Below are positions 39,173 through 47,932 of a DNA stretch of 64,000 bases, piece by piece; within the stretch, counting starts at the first letter, position 1, and every line of letters starts with the position of its first letter. The position numbers and the translations under genes were made by a program. Source of the DNA: JASGIT01 sp047601665 (GTDB taxonomy: Bacteria; Pseudomonadota; Gammaproteobacteria; Burkholderiales; Burkholderiaceae_C); contig JASGIT010000001.1 of assembly GCA_047601665.1 (NCBI GenBank), forward strand, positions 1,488,001 through 1,552,000, in the 5' to 3' direction. The notes below the pieces were generated by a model. That model was not told the origin of the DNA. It ran no database searches and worked only from the letters and a program-made list of their open reading frames with translations.

Positions 39173-41815
39173 AGTGATCCCTTCCCGCCGAATTGGCAGT
39201 CCGTGCTGGACGAGGCGACCTTCGTCCCGCTGTCGCGGCTGGCTGCGCGCATTTGCGCCGCGCCCATGGCGGTGGCGGGCTTCGCCGCGGCGGAGCACCA
39301 GGACTTCACCGCCGTCACGGGCATGGACGCGGCGCAGGGGCGGCAGCTGGCGCAGCTGTGCCTGCAAGAACTCGCCCTGCCGCAGGCCGTGGCCGATACG
39401 CTGTGCTGCCCGCCCCTGGCGCGGCACCCGCTGGTGCAGGGCGGCTCGCCGGTGCGGTTCGTGGCCGGGGTGCCGCTGCTGGCCCCGGGGGGCGAGGCGC
39501 TGGGCGTGCTGGCGGTGTTCGACCGCGTGCCGCGCACGCCCGACCCGCAGCACATGGAGAGCCTGGCCATGTTGGCGCGGCAGGCGCAGCAGCAACTGGC
39601 GCTGCGCCAGCAGCAGTGGCAGTACCGCCAGCTGTTCGACGACCACCCGCAGCCCATGTGGGTGTATGAGCCCGGGACGCTGCGCTTCCTGGCCGTGAAC
39701 CGCGCCACGGTGCGGCACTACGGCTATTCCGAGGAAGAACTGCTGCGCATGGGCCTGGACGACCTGTGGCTGCCCGAGGAGCGCGCGTGCCACCGGGCCG
39801 AGCTGCGGGGCGTGCAGCGCGGCGAGCCCAACAGCGTCGCGGTGCGCCGTCACTGCCGCAAGGACGGCAGCGTGATCGAAGTGGAGATCTTCGCCGGCCC
39901 CGTGCAGTTCAACGGCCGCCCGGCGCGGCAGTCGATGGTCACCGACGTCACGCAGCGCCGCCGCGCCGAGCACGCGCAGCAGCGCTTGCAGGCCACCGTG
40001 CTCAAGGTGGCGGCGGCGGTGTCGGCCAGCACGGGCACGGAGTTCTTCGAGCAGTTCGTGCTCAACATGGCCGAGGCGCTGGGCGCGCAGACGGGCTGCG
40101 TGGCGCGGCTGCTGCCCGGGCCGCCGGGCGCGCCGCCGCGCGCCGCCATGCTGGCGCGCTGCATGGATGGCGCCAAGATGCCCACCCTCGAGTACCCGCT
40201 CGCCGGCACGCCGAGTTTTTCGCTGCTCACGCAGCGCCAGTTCGTGGTGGCCCGCGACATCACCCGGCTTTATCCGCACGCGCCCAGGCTGATGGAGCGC
40301 CAGGCCCAGGCCTACGCGGGCCAGCAGCTGTGCAGCGCCGACGGCCAGCCGATCGGCATGGTCTACGTGCTGTTCCGCGAGCCGCTGGCGCGGGCGGAGG
40401 AGGACTTCGTCACCTCCATGCTGCAATTCTTCGCGGCGCGCGCGGCGGCGGAGATGGAGCGCCTGGCCGCCGAGCGCGAAATCCAGCGCCTGGCCTTCTA
40501 CGACCTGCTCACCGGCCTGCCCAACCGCATGTTGCTCATGGACCGCATCCACCACGCCCTGGCGGCCGCGCGGCGCAGCCACCAGGGCGGCGCGCTGCTG
40601 TTCATCGACCTCGACAACTTCAAGGACCTGAACGACACCCTGGGCCACGACAAGGGCGACCTGCTGCTCCAGCAAGTCGCCCAGCGCCTGAACGACTGCG
40701 TGCGCGGCATGGACACCGTGGCGCGCCTGGGGGGCGACGAATTCGTGGTGATGATCGAGCAGCTGAGCAGCGACCCGGCCGACCTGGCGCACGCCGCGCG
40801 CATCGTGGCTGAAAAAATCCTGGCCCGGCTCTCGGCCCCGTACACGCTCGCGGGCCACCAGTACCTCAGCACGCCCAGCATCGGCATCGCGCCGTTCCAC
40901 GGCGGTGGCGGCCCCACGGATGCGGGCGCGAGCGTGGGCGAACTGCTCCAGCAGGCCGACCTGGCCATGTACCAGGCCAAGGCCGCCGGGCGCGCTACGC
41001 TGTGCTTCTTCGACCCCGGGATGCAGGCCGCCGCCGCCGCGCGCGCCGGGCTGGAGGCCGACCTGCGCACCGCCCTGGCGCAAGGCGACTTCGTGCTGCA
41101 CTACCAGCCGCAGGTCGACCACGCGGGCCGCGCCGTGGGCGTGGAGGCCCTGGTGCGCTGGCGGCACCCGCAGCGCGGCATGGTCTCGCCCGCCGACTTC
41201 ATTCCGCTGGCGGAAGACACCGGCCTCATCCTGCCCCTGGGCCGCTGGGTGCTGCGCACCGCGTGCGAATTGCTCGCGCAGTGGCGCGAAGACCCGCGCC
41301 TGGCCCACCTGAGCGTGGCCGTCAACGTCAGTTCGCGCCAGTTCCACAACGCCGACTTCGCCGACTACGTGGCCCACGTGCTGGAAAACACCGGCGCGCC
41401 GCCCGCGCGGCTCAAGCTGGAACTGACCGAGAGCATGTTGGTGCACGACATGATCACCACCATCGCGCGCATGGAGGCGCTGCGCGCGCTGGGCGTGGGC
41501 TTCGCGCTCGACGACTTCGGCACCGGCTACTCGTCGCTGGCGTACCTGCGGCGTATGCCGCTGGATCAGATCAAGATCGACCGCAGCTTCGTGCGCGAAC
41601 TGCTCACCGACGCCAACGACGCCGTCATCGTCAACACCATCATCGCCCTCTCGCGCAGCCTGGGGCTGGAGGTGATCGCCGAGGGCGTGGAGACGGCCGA
41701 ACAGCGCGACCTGCTGGCCCGCGCGGGCTGCCGCTTCTACCAGGGCTACCTGTTCGGCAAGCCGGTGGCGCAGGAGGCGCTCATGCCGCTGCTGCTGCCC
41801 GGCGCTCCAGCGTGA
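39167..41815 (+). CDS. GAF-PAS-GAF-GGDEF-EAL cyclic-di-GMP protein
   Basis: 882 residues. An N-terminal GAF-like domain (about 10-145) precedes PAS (about 150-270, FDDHPQPMWVYEPGTLRFLAV) and a second GAF-like region (about 280-425). GGDEF (about 440-600) has the active motif RLGGDEF. EAL (about 620-875) has EALVRWRHPQ, DDFGTGYSSL and IDRSF. Both diguanylate cyclase and phosphodiesterase motifs look intact, so the net activity is unknown. The start is uncertain: ATG 39167 lies in a repeat, and GTG 39119 is an alternative. The 3' end overlaps dinG. Confidence 0.9.
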   Translation: MHSDPFPPNWQSVLDEATFVPLSRLAARICAAPMAVAGFAAAEHQDFTAVTGMDAAQGRQLAQLCLQELALPQAVADTLCCPPLARHPLVQGGSPVRFVAGVPLLAPGGEALGVLAVFDRVPRTPDPQHMESLAMLARQAQQQLALRQQQWQYRQLFDDHPQPMWVYEPGTLRFLAVNRATVRHYGYSEEELLRMGLDDLWLPEERACHRAELRGVQRGEPNSVAVRRHCRKDGSVIEVEIFAGPVQFNGRPARQSMVTDVTQRRRAEHAQQRLQATVLKVAAAVSASTGTEFFEQFVLNMAEALGAQTGCVARLLPGPPGAPPRAAMLARCMDGAKMPTLEYPLAGTPSFSLLTQRQFVVARDITRLYPHAPRLMERQAQAYAGQQLCSADGQPIGMVYVLFREPLARAEEDFVTSMLQFFAARAAAEMERLAAEREIQRLAFYDLLTGLPNRMLLMDRIHHALAAARRSHQGGALLFIDLDNFKDLNDTLGHDKGDLLLQQVAQRLNDCVRGMDTVARLGGDEFVVMIEQLSSDPADLAHAARIVAEKILARLSAPYTLAGHQYLSTPSIGIAPFHGGGGPTDAGASVGELLQQADLAMYQAKAAGRATLCFFDPGMQAAAAARAGLEADLRTALAQGDFVLHYQPQVDHAGRAVGVEALVRWRHPQRGMVSPADFIPLAEDTGLILPLGRWVLRTACELLAQWREDPRLAHLSVAVNVSSRQFHNADFADYVAHVLENTGAPPARLKLELTESMLVHDMITTIARMEALRALGVGFALDDFGTGYSSLAYLRRMPLDQIKIDRSFVRELLTDANDAVIVNTIIALSRSLGLEVIAEGVETAEQRDLLARAGCRFYQGYLFGKPVAQEALMPLLLPGAPA

Positions 41816-43928
41816 ACGCGGGCAGCCCCGCCAGCAGCCGCTGCCCGTAGCCGGTGCGCACCAGCCGCTTGTCGTAGCAGACCACGTGGGCCTGGTCTTC
41901 CTCGGTGCGGATGGCGCGGCCCACCCACTGGGCCAGGCGCATGGCGGTGGCGGGCACCACCAGTTCGCTGAACGGGTCGCGGCCCGCGCCGCGCAGCCAT
42001 TCGGCGCGCGCTTCGCCCACGGGGTCGTCGGGCGGGGCGAAGGGCAGCTTGGTGATGAACAGGTGCTCGCACAGCGCGCCGGGCAGGTCCAGCCCTTCGC
42101 CGAACGACTGCATCCCGAAGATGATGGACGGCTCGCCCTGCGCCACGCGCTCGCGGTGGCGTTTCAGCAGTTCGGCGCGCGGCAGCTGGTTCTGCACCAG
42201 CACCGTGCCGCGCAGCGCGGTGGGCAGCGCGTCCACGGCCTGGCGCATCTGCTCGCGCGAGGTGAACAGCACCAGCGCGCCGGAGGGCACGCGCGCCAGG
42301 TCGTTCAGCAGCGCATCCACCATGTCGGCGGTGAAGGCCTTGGCCTCGCGCGGGTCGGCGCGGGTTTCCGCCGCCACCAGGGTGCCCTGGCGCGCGTAGT
42401 CGAAGGGGCTGGCGACCTCCAGCGTGCTCACCTGTTCATCGCCCGCCAGCCCCGCTTCGCGCAGGAAGAAGTCGAACCGCCCGCAGCTCGTGAGCGTGGC
42501 CGAGGTGAGCACCGCGCCGCGCACCGCCGACCACAGGTGGTGGCGCAGCGTGGCGCCCGGCAGCAGCGGGCTGGCGTGGGCCTGCAGGGCGATCAGCTCG
42601 CCGTCCATCTCCAGCGTGAACCACTTGGCGGGCGGCGGCGCGCCGGGCGTCACGCCGGGTGCCGCGCTCTGCGGCGCGTCTTGCAGCAGCAGCTGCGCCG
42701 TGGCGTGCACGGCTTCGAGCCGGGGGGCCAGGGCGCCGACCTGGGCGTACTGCGTGCTCAGGCGGCGCGCGTCCTCGGGCTGGTCGGTGATGGCCTTGCG
42801 CAGCGCCTTGGCGATGGCGCGCAGCGCGTCGAGCATGTGGCCCGCGTGGTGGGCGATCTGGCCCAGCGGCTCGATGAAGGCTTCGGGCAGCTGGCCGCCC
42901 GGCACGCGCTGGCGGCGCTGCTCGCGCAGCACGGGGCCGTAGGCGTCCATCACCAGCCGGGCCAGGTCCTGCAATTGCACGCGCAGCTTCGCGCTGTGCT
43001 GGGGCAGGTCGGCCAGTTCTTCCACCTCCGCCAGCTGGGCGGTGCGCAGGGCGCGGCTGGTCAGGCGGTCTATCCACGCCAGGCGCGAAAGGTCCGCCGT
43101 GCAGCCGAAGCGGGCCAGCGCGGTGGCGGGCAGGTGGTGGGCCTCGTCGAAGATCAGCAGGCAGTTGTCCAGCTCGGGCAGCAGCCGCGCGCCGATGGAC
43201 GACAGCACCAGGTCATGGTTGGCCACGATGACCTGCGCCGCCACCAGCGCCTTGCGCCGGTCGAAATAGGCGCACTGGCTGAACGCGGGGCAGTGGCGGC
43301 CGGTGCAGGAATGGCCCTCCGCCGCCACGGGCGACCAGGCCTCGGGCTCGGGCGGGGTGGCGAGGCTGTCGCGGTCGCCGTCCCATTGGTGGGTGGCCAG
43401 GGCGTTCGCCATGCTCTGGTAGTAGCGCAGGCGGGCCTCGCTCTCGTGGCCGGGGCGTGGCCGGGCTTCGTCTTCGGCGAACAGGTCGTCGTCTTGCGCA
43501 TCGCCGCCGCCCGCCAGCCGGTCGAGCTTGAGCTTGCACACATAGCGCCCGCGCCCCTTGGCCAGCGCGAACTGGAACGGCTGCTCCATCTGCGCCGCGA
43601 GCCAGGGCAGGTCCTTGTTCACCAGCTGCTCCTGCAGCGCCACCGTGGCGGTGGAGATGACCACGCGCGTGCCGCGCGCCAGCGCCAGCGCGATGGCGGG
43701 CGCGCTGTAGGCGAGCGACTTGCCCACGCCCGTGCCGGCCTGCACCACGGCGATGGCGCGTTCGGGGTCATCGCCCTCTTCCGCCTTGCCAAGCTGCGCG
43801 CGGCTGAAGGCCTGCGCCACCTGCTCGGCCATCTGCCGCTGGCCGGGGCGGCTGCGCAGCCCTTCGGTGGACTGCACCACGGCATCGAACGCCGCCAGGG
43901 CCTGCGCGGCCCATTCTTCTTGAGACAT
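41781..43928 (-). CDS. dinG: ATP-dependent DNA helicase DinG
   Basis: 715 residues, XPD-like superfamily 2 helicase. Walker A GTGVGKS lies near residue 90. Cysteines around YVCKLKLD and GHSCTGRHCPAFSQC could form the iron-sulfur cluster. The DEAH box is DEAHHLP, and helicase C-terminal motifs include LFTSREQMRQAVD, FGEGLDLPG and QWVGRAIRTEED. It unwinds DNA/RNA hybrids and D-loops, protecting forks that meet transcription. It overlaps the convergent GGDEF/EAL gene by 35 bp. Confidence 0.92.
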   Translation of the reverse strand: MSQEEWAAQALAAFDAVVQSTEGLRSRPGQRQMAEQVAQAFSRAQLGKAEEGDDPERAIAVVQAGTGVGKSLAYSAPAIALALARGTRVVISTATVALQEQLVNKDLPWLAAQMEQPFQFALAKGRGRYVCKLKLDRLAGGGDAQDDDLFAEDEARPRPGHESEARLRYYQSMANALATHQWDGDRDSLATPPEPEAWSPVAAEGHSCTGRHCPAFSQCAYFDRRKALVAAQVIVANHDLVLSSIGARLLPELDNCLLIFDEAHHLPATALARFGCTADLSRLAWIDRLTSRALRTAQLAEVEELADLPQHSAKLRVQLQDLARLVMDAYGPVLREQRRQRVPGGQLPEAFIEPLGQIAHHAGHMLDALRAIAKALRKAITDQPEDARRLSTQYAQVGALAPRLEAVHATAQLLLQDAPQSAAPGVTPGAPPPAKWFTLEMDGELIALQAHASPLLPGATLRHHLWSAVRGAVLTSATLTSCGRFDFFLREAGLAGDEQVSTLEVASPFDYARQGTLVAAETRADPREAKAFTADMVDALLNDLARVPSGALVLFTSREQMRQAVDALPTALRGTVLVQNQLPRAELLKRHRERVAQGEPSIIFGMQSFGEGLDLPGALCEHLFITKLPFAPPDDPVGEARAEWLRGAGRDPFSELVVPATAMRLAQWVGRAIRTEEDQAHVVCYDKRLVRTGYGQRLLAGLPAFTLERRAAAAA

Positions 43929-43940
43929 AGGGGCGGGAGC

Positions 43941-45311
43941 TTACAGGGGCGGAAAGCGCACGGTGGCGACGAGGCCATGCGCCTCCTGCGTATTGGGCGC
44001 CAGCGCCACGCTGGCGCCGAAGGCCCGGGCTGCTTCGCGCACGATGGCCAGGCCCAGCCCCGTGCCCTCGGCGTCGGCGGCCACGCGGTAGAAGCGCTCG
44101 AACACGCGCTCGCGCGCCTCGGCGGGAATGCCAGGGCCGTTGTCGGCCACGCTGAGTTCCAGCGCCCCCGCCGCGCGCCGCACGCCCACGGTGACCTGCC
44201 CGCCCTCCTGCGTGTAGCGCAGCGCGTTGTCGAGCAGGTTGGCGATCAGCGCGTCCAGCAGCGCGGGCTGGGCGCGCACGGTGGCGGGGGCGGCCTGCAC
44301 GTCCATGCCCAGGTCGATGCGGCGGCGGTCGGCCAGCGCGGCGAGCTGTTCCACGCATCGCAGTGCGGCGGCGGCCAGGTCCACGGGCTCATGGCGCGTC
44401 TGCGCGTCGCCGTGCTCGGCCTGGGCGAGCAGCAGCAGCTTGTTGGTCACGTCGACCAGGCGGCGGTTGCTGGCCTGCAGGTCGGCCCACAGCGGGCCGG
44501 GCGAGGCGTGGCGCGCGTATTCGATCTGCGAGGCCTGCAGCGCCAGCGGCGTGCGCAGCTGGTGCGCCGCGTCGGCGATGAAGCGGCGCTGCGCCTCGGA
44601 ATGCGCCGCGAGCATCTGGGTGGAGCGGTTGATGGTGTCGGCCACGGGGCGCAGCTCGGTGTGCAGGGCGCGCGCGTCCACCCACAGGTCGAGGTGCAGC
44701 GGGTCGCGCTGCGCCAGCTGCTGGCCCAGGCGCACCACGGGGCGCAGCTCCAGCGTGAGCGCCAGCGCGCTCAGGCCCACGGTGAGCGCGAGCGCGGCCA
44801 GCAGGTATTCCACCGTGGGCCGCCACAGCTGGGCCAGCATGTGGTTGTGGCTGGCGGTGGTCTTGCCCACGGCGATGCTGACTTCGCGCGCGCCCGCCAC
44901 GTCGTACAGCGCGCGCGTGATGACCACGGCGCGCAGGCGCTGGCCCTGGAAGGTGGCGTCGTACCACTGCGCGCGGTCGTTGCCCTGCGGCCTGCGTACG
45001 GCGGGCAGCGGAAAGCCGCTGCTGCCGGCCAGCAGCGCGCCGTCCGCGTCGGTCACGCTCAGGTACACGCGGTCGTGCTCGGGCGACGCGAACAGGCTCA
45101 GGGCCGAGGGCGGCACGCTGGCCTGCACGTCGCCCGCGTCCCAGATCAGGCGCTCCGACAGCACCTTGGCCGACGCGAGCAGGTCGTGGTCCTGCACGTA
45201 GTCGGCCACCGCCGCCGCGTTGCGCCACGCCAGCCCCGCGCACAGCGCGAGGAAGACCGACAGCGGCAGCAGCAGCCACAGGGCCAGCCGCAGGCGCAGG
45301 CTGGCGAACAT
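43941..45311 (-). CDS. two-component sensor histidine kinase
   Basis: 456 residues. TM1 (about 8-30), a periplasmic sensor (about 31-155) and TM2 (about 160-183) are followed by a HAMP-like linker. The H-box is DAAHQLRTPLALQ (phospho-His about residue 243), with N-box NLLDNALRY and G-boxes DNGPGIP and GTGLGLAI. The layout resembles TctE/QseC kinases, but no tricarboxylate gene is adjacent. The start overlaps the response-regulator stop (ATGA), so it is translated from one mRNA with it. Confidence 0.92.
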   Translation of the reverse strand: MFASLRLRLALWLLLPLSVFLALCAGLAWRNAAAVADYVQDHDLLASAKVLSERLIWDAGDVQASVPPSALSLFASPEHDRVYLSVTDADGALLAGSSGFPLPAVRRPQGNDRAQWYDATFQGQRLRAVVITRALYDVAGAREVSIAVGKTTASHNHMLAQLWRPTVEYLLAALALTVGLSALALTLELRPVVRLGQQLAQRDPLHLDLWVDARALHTELRPVADTINRSTQMLAAHSEAQRRFIADAAHQLRTPLALQASQIEYARHASPGPLWADLQASNRRLVDVTNKLLLLAQAEHGDAQTRHEPVDLAAAALRCVEQLAALADRRRIDLGMDVQAAPATVRAQPALLDALIANLLDNALRYTQEGGQVTVGVRRAAGALELSVADNGPGIPAEARERVFERFYRVAADAEGTGLGLAIVREAARAFGASVALAPNTQEAHGLVATVRFPPL

Positions 45312-45985
45312 CAGCCGTCCTCGCGCGTGCGCAGCAGAAAGCCCACGCCGCGCAGCGTGATGATGGTGGCGCTGCTGGCCTCCAGCTTCTTGCGCAGGCG
45401 GTGCACGTAGAGGTCGATCGCGTCGGCGCTGGCTTCCTCGTCCAGGCTGAACAGGCTGTCGACCAGCGCCTGCCGGGACACGGCCTGCCCCGCGTGCAGC
45501 ACCAGGGTTTCGAGCAGCGTGCGCTCGCGCGGCGGCAGCGCGAGCTCGGCCTGCGCCAGCGTGAACTGGCGCGTGCGCAGGTCGTAGCGCAGGTCGCCGC
45601 AGGCCACGTCGTTGGCCTTGCCGGGCATCTGCCGGCGCACCAGCGCCTTGATGCGCGCGACGAGTTCGCGCACCTCCACGGGCTTGACGAGGTAGTCGTC
45701 CGCGCCGATCTCCAGGCACAGCACTTTCTGGTCGAGCGACGCGGTGGCGGTGAGCACGATCACCGCCACGCCGTCCTGCCGCGCGCGGATGCGCCGCAGC
45801 ACGCCCTTGCCGGACAGGCGCGGCAGGTTCAGGTCGAGCAGCACCACGTCGTAGCGGCCCTGCTGCAAAAGCTGGTCGGCGGCCTCGCCGTCGGCCACGT
45901 GGTCCACCACGAAATCCTGCTCGCGCAGCAGCCGCGCCAGCCAGTGGGCGAGCTGCGCGTTGTCTTCGATCAGCAGGAGTTTCAT
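45311..45985 (-). CDS. OmpR-family response regulator
   Basis: 224 residues. The receiver domain has the acidic pocket (LLIEDN), phospho-acceptor Asp in LLDLNLPRLSG (about residue 51), Thr in VLTATAS and Lys in VKPVEV. A C-terminal winged helix carries LPPRERTLLETLVLHAG and DAIDLYVHRLRKKLE. It is first in the operon with the overlapping sensor kinase, and resembles TctD/QseB types. The signal is unknown. Confidence 0.93.
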   Translation of the reverse strand: MKLLLIEDNAQLAHWLARLLREQDFVVDHVADGEAADQLLQQGRYDVVLLDLNLPRLSGKGVLRRIRARQDGVAVIVLTATASLDQKVLCLEIGADDYLVKPVEVRELVARIKALVRRQMPGKANDVACGDLRYDLRTRQFTLAQAELALPPRERTLLETLVLHAGQAVSRQALVDSLFSLDEEASADAIDLYVHRLRKKLEASSATIITLRGVGFLLRTREDG

Positions 45986-45995
45986 GGCCCCGGTA

Positions 45996-46056
45996 TTATG
46001 AATTTGATAGCTGCCAGCGCTTGTCTATACTGGGCTGAGCCCCAATTTGGCCTAAC
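45996..46056 (+). repeat. palindromic repeat, copy 7
   Basis: GAATTTGATAGCTGCCAGCG, a loop, and a diverged right arm ending CCCAATTTGGCCTAA. It contains the stop codon of the DUF1304 gene. Confidence 0.72.
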
Positions 46057-46411
46057 CCGCCAGCGCCACCAGCGCCAGCCCGATCAGCGCGGGAATGACC
46101 TGTACGAACAGAATCTTGCGGCTGGCCGTAGCCGCGCCGAACAGGCCCGCCACCAGCACGCACAGCAGGAAGAAGACCTGCACCGGCCGCCCCGCATCCC
46201 CCAGCCACAGCCCCCAGAACAGGCCCGCCGCCAAAAAGCCGTTGTACAGCCCCTGGTTGGCGGCCAGCGTCTTGGTGGCCGTGGCCATTTCCGGAGTCAG
46301 GCCGAAGGCGCGCAGGCCCGCGGGCTTGTCCCACAGGAACATCTCCAGCACCAGGATGTAGACGTGCAGCAGCGCGATCAGCGCGACGACGATCTGGGCG
46401 GCAAGCGACAT
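46052..46411 (-). CDS. DUF1304 membrane protein
   Basis: 119 residues, four TM helices. Family features are HVYILVLEMFLWDKPAGLRAF and NQGLYNGFLAAGLFWGL. It is an inner-membrane protein of unknown function. It stands alone, divergent from ohrR, so its promoter may overlap the OhrR operator. Confidence 0.88.
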   Translation of the reverse strand: MSLAAQIVVALIALLHVYILVLEMFLWDKPAGLRAFGLTPEMATATKTLAANQGLYNGFLAAGLFWGLWLGDAGRPVQVFFLLCVLVAGLFGAATASRKILFVQVIPALIGLALVALAG

Positions 46412-46431
46412 GGCGATACCCGTTCAATGAT

Positions 46432-46466
46432 TTGACACAATTGGATTGTACGCAATTCAATTGCGC
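46432..46466. promoter_or_regulatory. ohrR promoter with OhrR-type operators
   Basis: A TTGACA -35 box (46432-46437) overlaps ACAATTGGATTGT (46437-46449) and is followed by CGCAATTCAATTGCG (46451-46465). Both are inverted repeats of the ACAATT/AATTGT type bound by OhrR repressors, and the second covers the -10 area. Confidence 0.7.
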
Positions 46467-46480
46467 GCTACAATGGCACC

Positions 46481-46930
46481 ATGCCCGCAGCCCTCCCGCC
46501 TGCCGAACTGCTGAAGCTGGACAACCAGCTCTGCTTCTCGCTGTACTCGGCCTCGCTGGCCATGACCCGGCTGTACAAGCCCCTGCTCGACGGGCTGGGG
46601 CTCACCTACCCGCAGTATCTCGCCATGCTCGCGCTGTGGGAAGAAGACGGGCGCACCGTCTCGGCCCTGGGCCAGCGGCTGTCGCTCGATTCGGGCACGC
46701 TCACGCCCCTGCTCAAGCGGCTGGAGGCTGCGGGCCTCGTCACCCGCCTGCGCGACGCGGCGGACGAGCGGCGCCTGTGCGTCACCCTCACGCCCGCCGG
46801 GCGCCGGCTCAAGGCCCGCGCGGCGCGCGTGCCCGCCTGCCTGCTGGCGGCCAGCCAGTGCTCGGTCGACGAACTGGTGCGCCTCACCGGCGAACTCAAC
46901 GCCCTGCGCGACCAGCTCCAGGCCGCCTGA
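46481..46930 (+). CDS. ohrR: organic-peroxide-sensing MarR repressor
   Basis: 149 residues, MarR fold. The reactive cysteine is in LKLDNQLCFSLYSAS (about residue 22), which organic hydroperoxides oxidise to release the repressor from DNA. The winged helix is ALGQRLSLDSGTLTPLLKRLEAAGLVTR. It precedes ohr by 40 bp and carries palindromic sites in its promoter. It presumably represses both itself and ohr. Confidence 0.93.
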   Translation: MPAALPPAELLKLDNQLCFSLYSASLAMTRLYKPLLDGLGLTYPQYLAMLALWEEDGRTVSALGQRLSLDSGTLTPLLKRLEAAGLVTRLRDAADERRLCVTLTPAGRRLKARAARVPACLLAASQCSVDELVRLTGELNALRDQLQAA

Positions 46931-46970
46931 AGATTTCTTCCACCCCTCCACCTTTCTACAGGAGACCACC

Positions 46971-47396
46971 ATGACGACAGCCCTCGACAAAGTCCTTTAC
47001 ACCGCCCAGGCCCGCGCCACCGGCGGGCGCGACGGCACCGGCCGCAGCAGCGACGGCGCGCTCGACGTGCAACTCAGCTCCCCCGGCTCCAACAAGCCCG
47101 GCACCAACCCCGAGCAGCTCTTCGCCGTGGGCTACGCCGCCTGCTTCATCGGTGCGATGAAGGCCGTCGGCCCCAAGGTGGGTGTGAAGGTGCCCGACGA
47201 CGTGGCGATCGACGCCAGCGTCAGCCTCGGCCCCATCCGCGCGGGCGCGGCCTACGGCATCGCCGTCAAGCTCGCCGTCTCCCTGCCCGGCCTGGACGCC
47301 GACGCCAAGCAGAAGCTGGTGGACGCGGCGCACCAGGTCTGCCCCTACTCCAACGCCACGCGCGGCAACGTGCCGGTGGAACTGGTAGTCCAGTAA
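46971..47396 (+). CDS. ohr: organic hydroperoxide resistance peroxidase
   Basis: 141 residues with the Ohr/OsmC redox pair: Cys in GYAACFIGAMK (about residue 60) and Cys in HQVCPYSNATRGN (about 124). It reduces organic and lipid hydroperoxides using lipoylated proteins. The length is normal. AGGAG sits 7 nt before the ATG. Co-transcribed with ohrR. Confidence 0.95.
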   Translation: MTTALDKVLYTAQARATGGRDGTGRSSDGALDVQLSSPGSNKPGTNPEQLFAVGYAACFIGAMKAVGPKVGVKVPDDVAIDASVSLGPIRAGAAYGIAVKLAVSLPGLDADAKQKLVDAAHQVCPYSNATRGNVPVELVVQ

Positions 47397-47449
47397 GCCA
47401 CCCCGGGGCGCGGAGCCGCGCCTGTGCAGAAAAAGGCGCGCCGCGCCAT

Positions 47450-47472
47450 AATAGATAGATCGCCTATCTATT
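47450..47472. promoter_or_regulatory. perfect palindrome upstream of MarR/MFS operon
   Basis: AATAGATAG (47450-47458) and CTATCTATT (47464-47472) with a 5-nt centre end one base before the GTG of the marR-like gene. It is a probable autoregulatory operator that would block initiation. Confidence 0.7.
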
Positions 47473-47473
47473 T

Positions 47474-47932
47474 GTGAGTGCCGCCTTGCCCGCCATCTCT
47501 CCTTCTCCCCAGGCCATCGCGCTGGCCGACGATCTGCGCGCCGTGCTCAAGCACCTCATCCGCCGGATGCGGCAGGAAGACGAAGGCCAGTCCGCCGGCG
47601 GCCTGGGCCTGCACCAGACCCTGCTGCTGGCGCGCATAGGCCAGCACCCCGGCATCGGCGTGGCCGAGCTCGCGCGGCTCGAAAAGCTGCGCGGCCCGAC
47701 CATGAGCGGCCACGTCAAGGCGCTGGAAAACGCGGGCCTCGTGCGCCGCGCGCCCGACCCCGCCGACAAGCGCCGCGCCGGCCTGCACCTGACCACGCCG
47801 GGCCGCCAGGCGCTGGAGGCCGTGCGCAGCCGCCGCCGCGACTGGCTGGCCGCCGAGCTGGCCCGCCTGCCCGACGAAGGCGCCGCCGCGGTGCGCCAGG
47901 CGCTCGTCTACCTGAAGGAGATCGGCGCATGA
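47474..47932 (+). CDS. MarR-family regulator
   Basis: 152 residues from GTG 47474. The winged helix is IGVAELARLEKLRGPTMSGHVKALENAGLVRR, with the DPADKRRAG wing. It lies directly behind a perfect AATAGATAG palindrome and overlaps the start of an efflux-pump gene (ATGA), so it most likely represses its own operon until a toxic ligand binds. No reactive cysteine, unlike OhrR. Confidence 0.88.
   Translation: MSAALPAISPSPQAIALADDLRAVLKHLIRRMRQEDEGQSAGGLGLHQTLLLARIGQHPGIGVAELARLEKLRGPTMSGHVKALENAGLVRRAPDPADKRRAGLHLTTPGRQALEAVRSRRRDWLAAELARLPDEGAAAVRQALVYLKEIGA

Noticed and set aside
41886..45410. 1174-residue open frame on the plus strand
   Set aside because: It is antisense to dinG and the sensor kinase/response regulator, all with complete motifs. 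Composition (Arg/His/Gly/Val) is typical of shadow frames in high-GC DNA.
47401..47440. GGCGCGG/CCGCGCC stem after ohr as a terminator
   Set aside because: The loop would be only two nt and it is followed by A rather than T residues on the coding strand.
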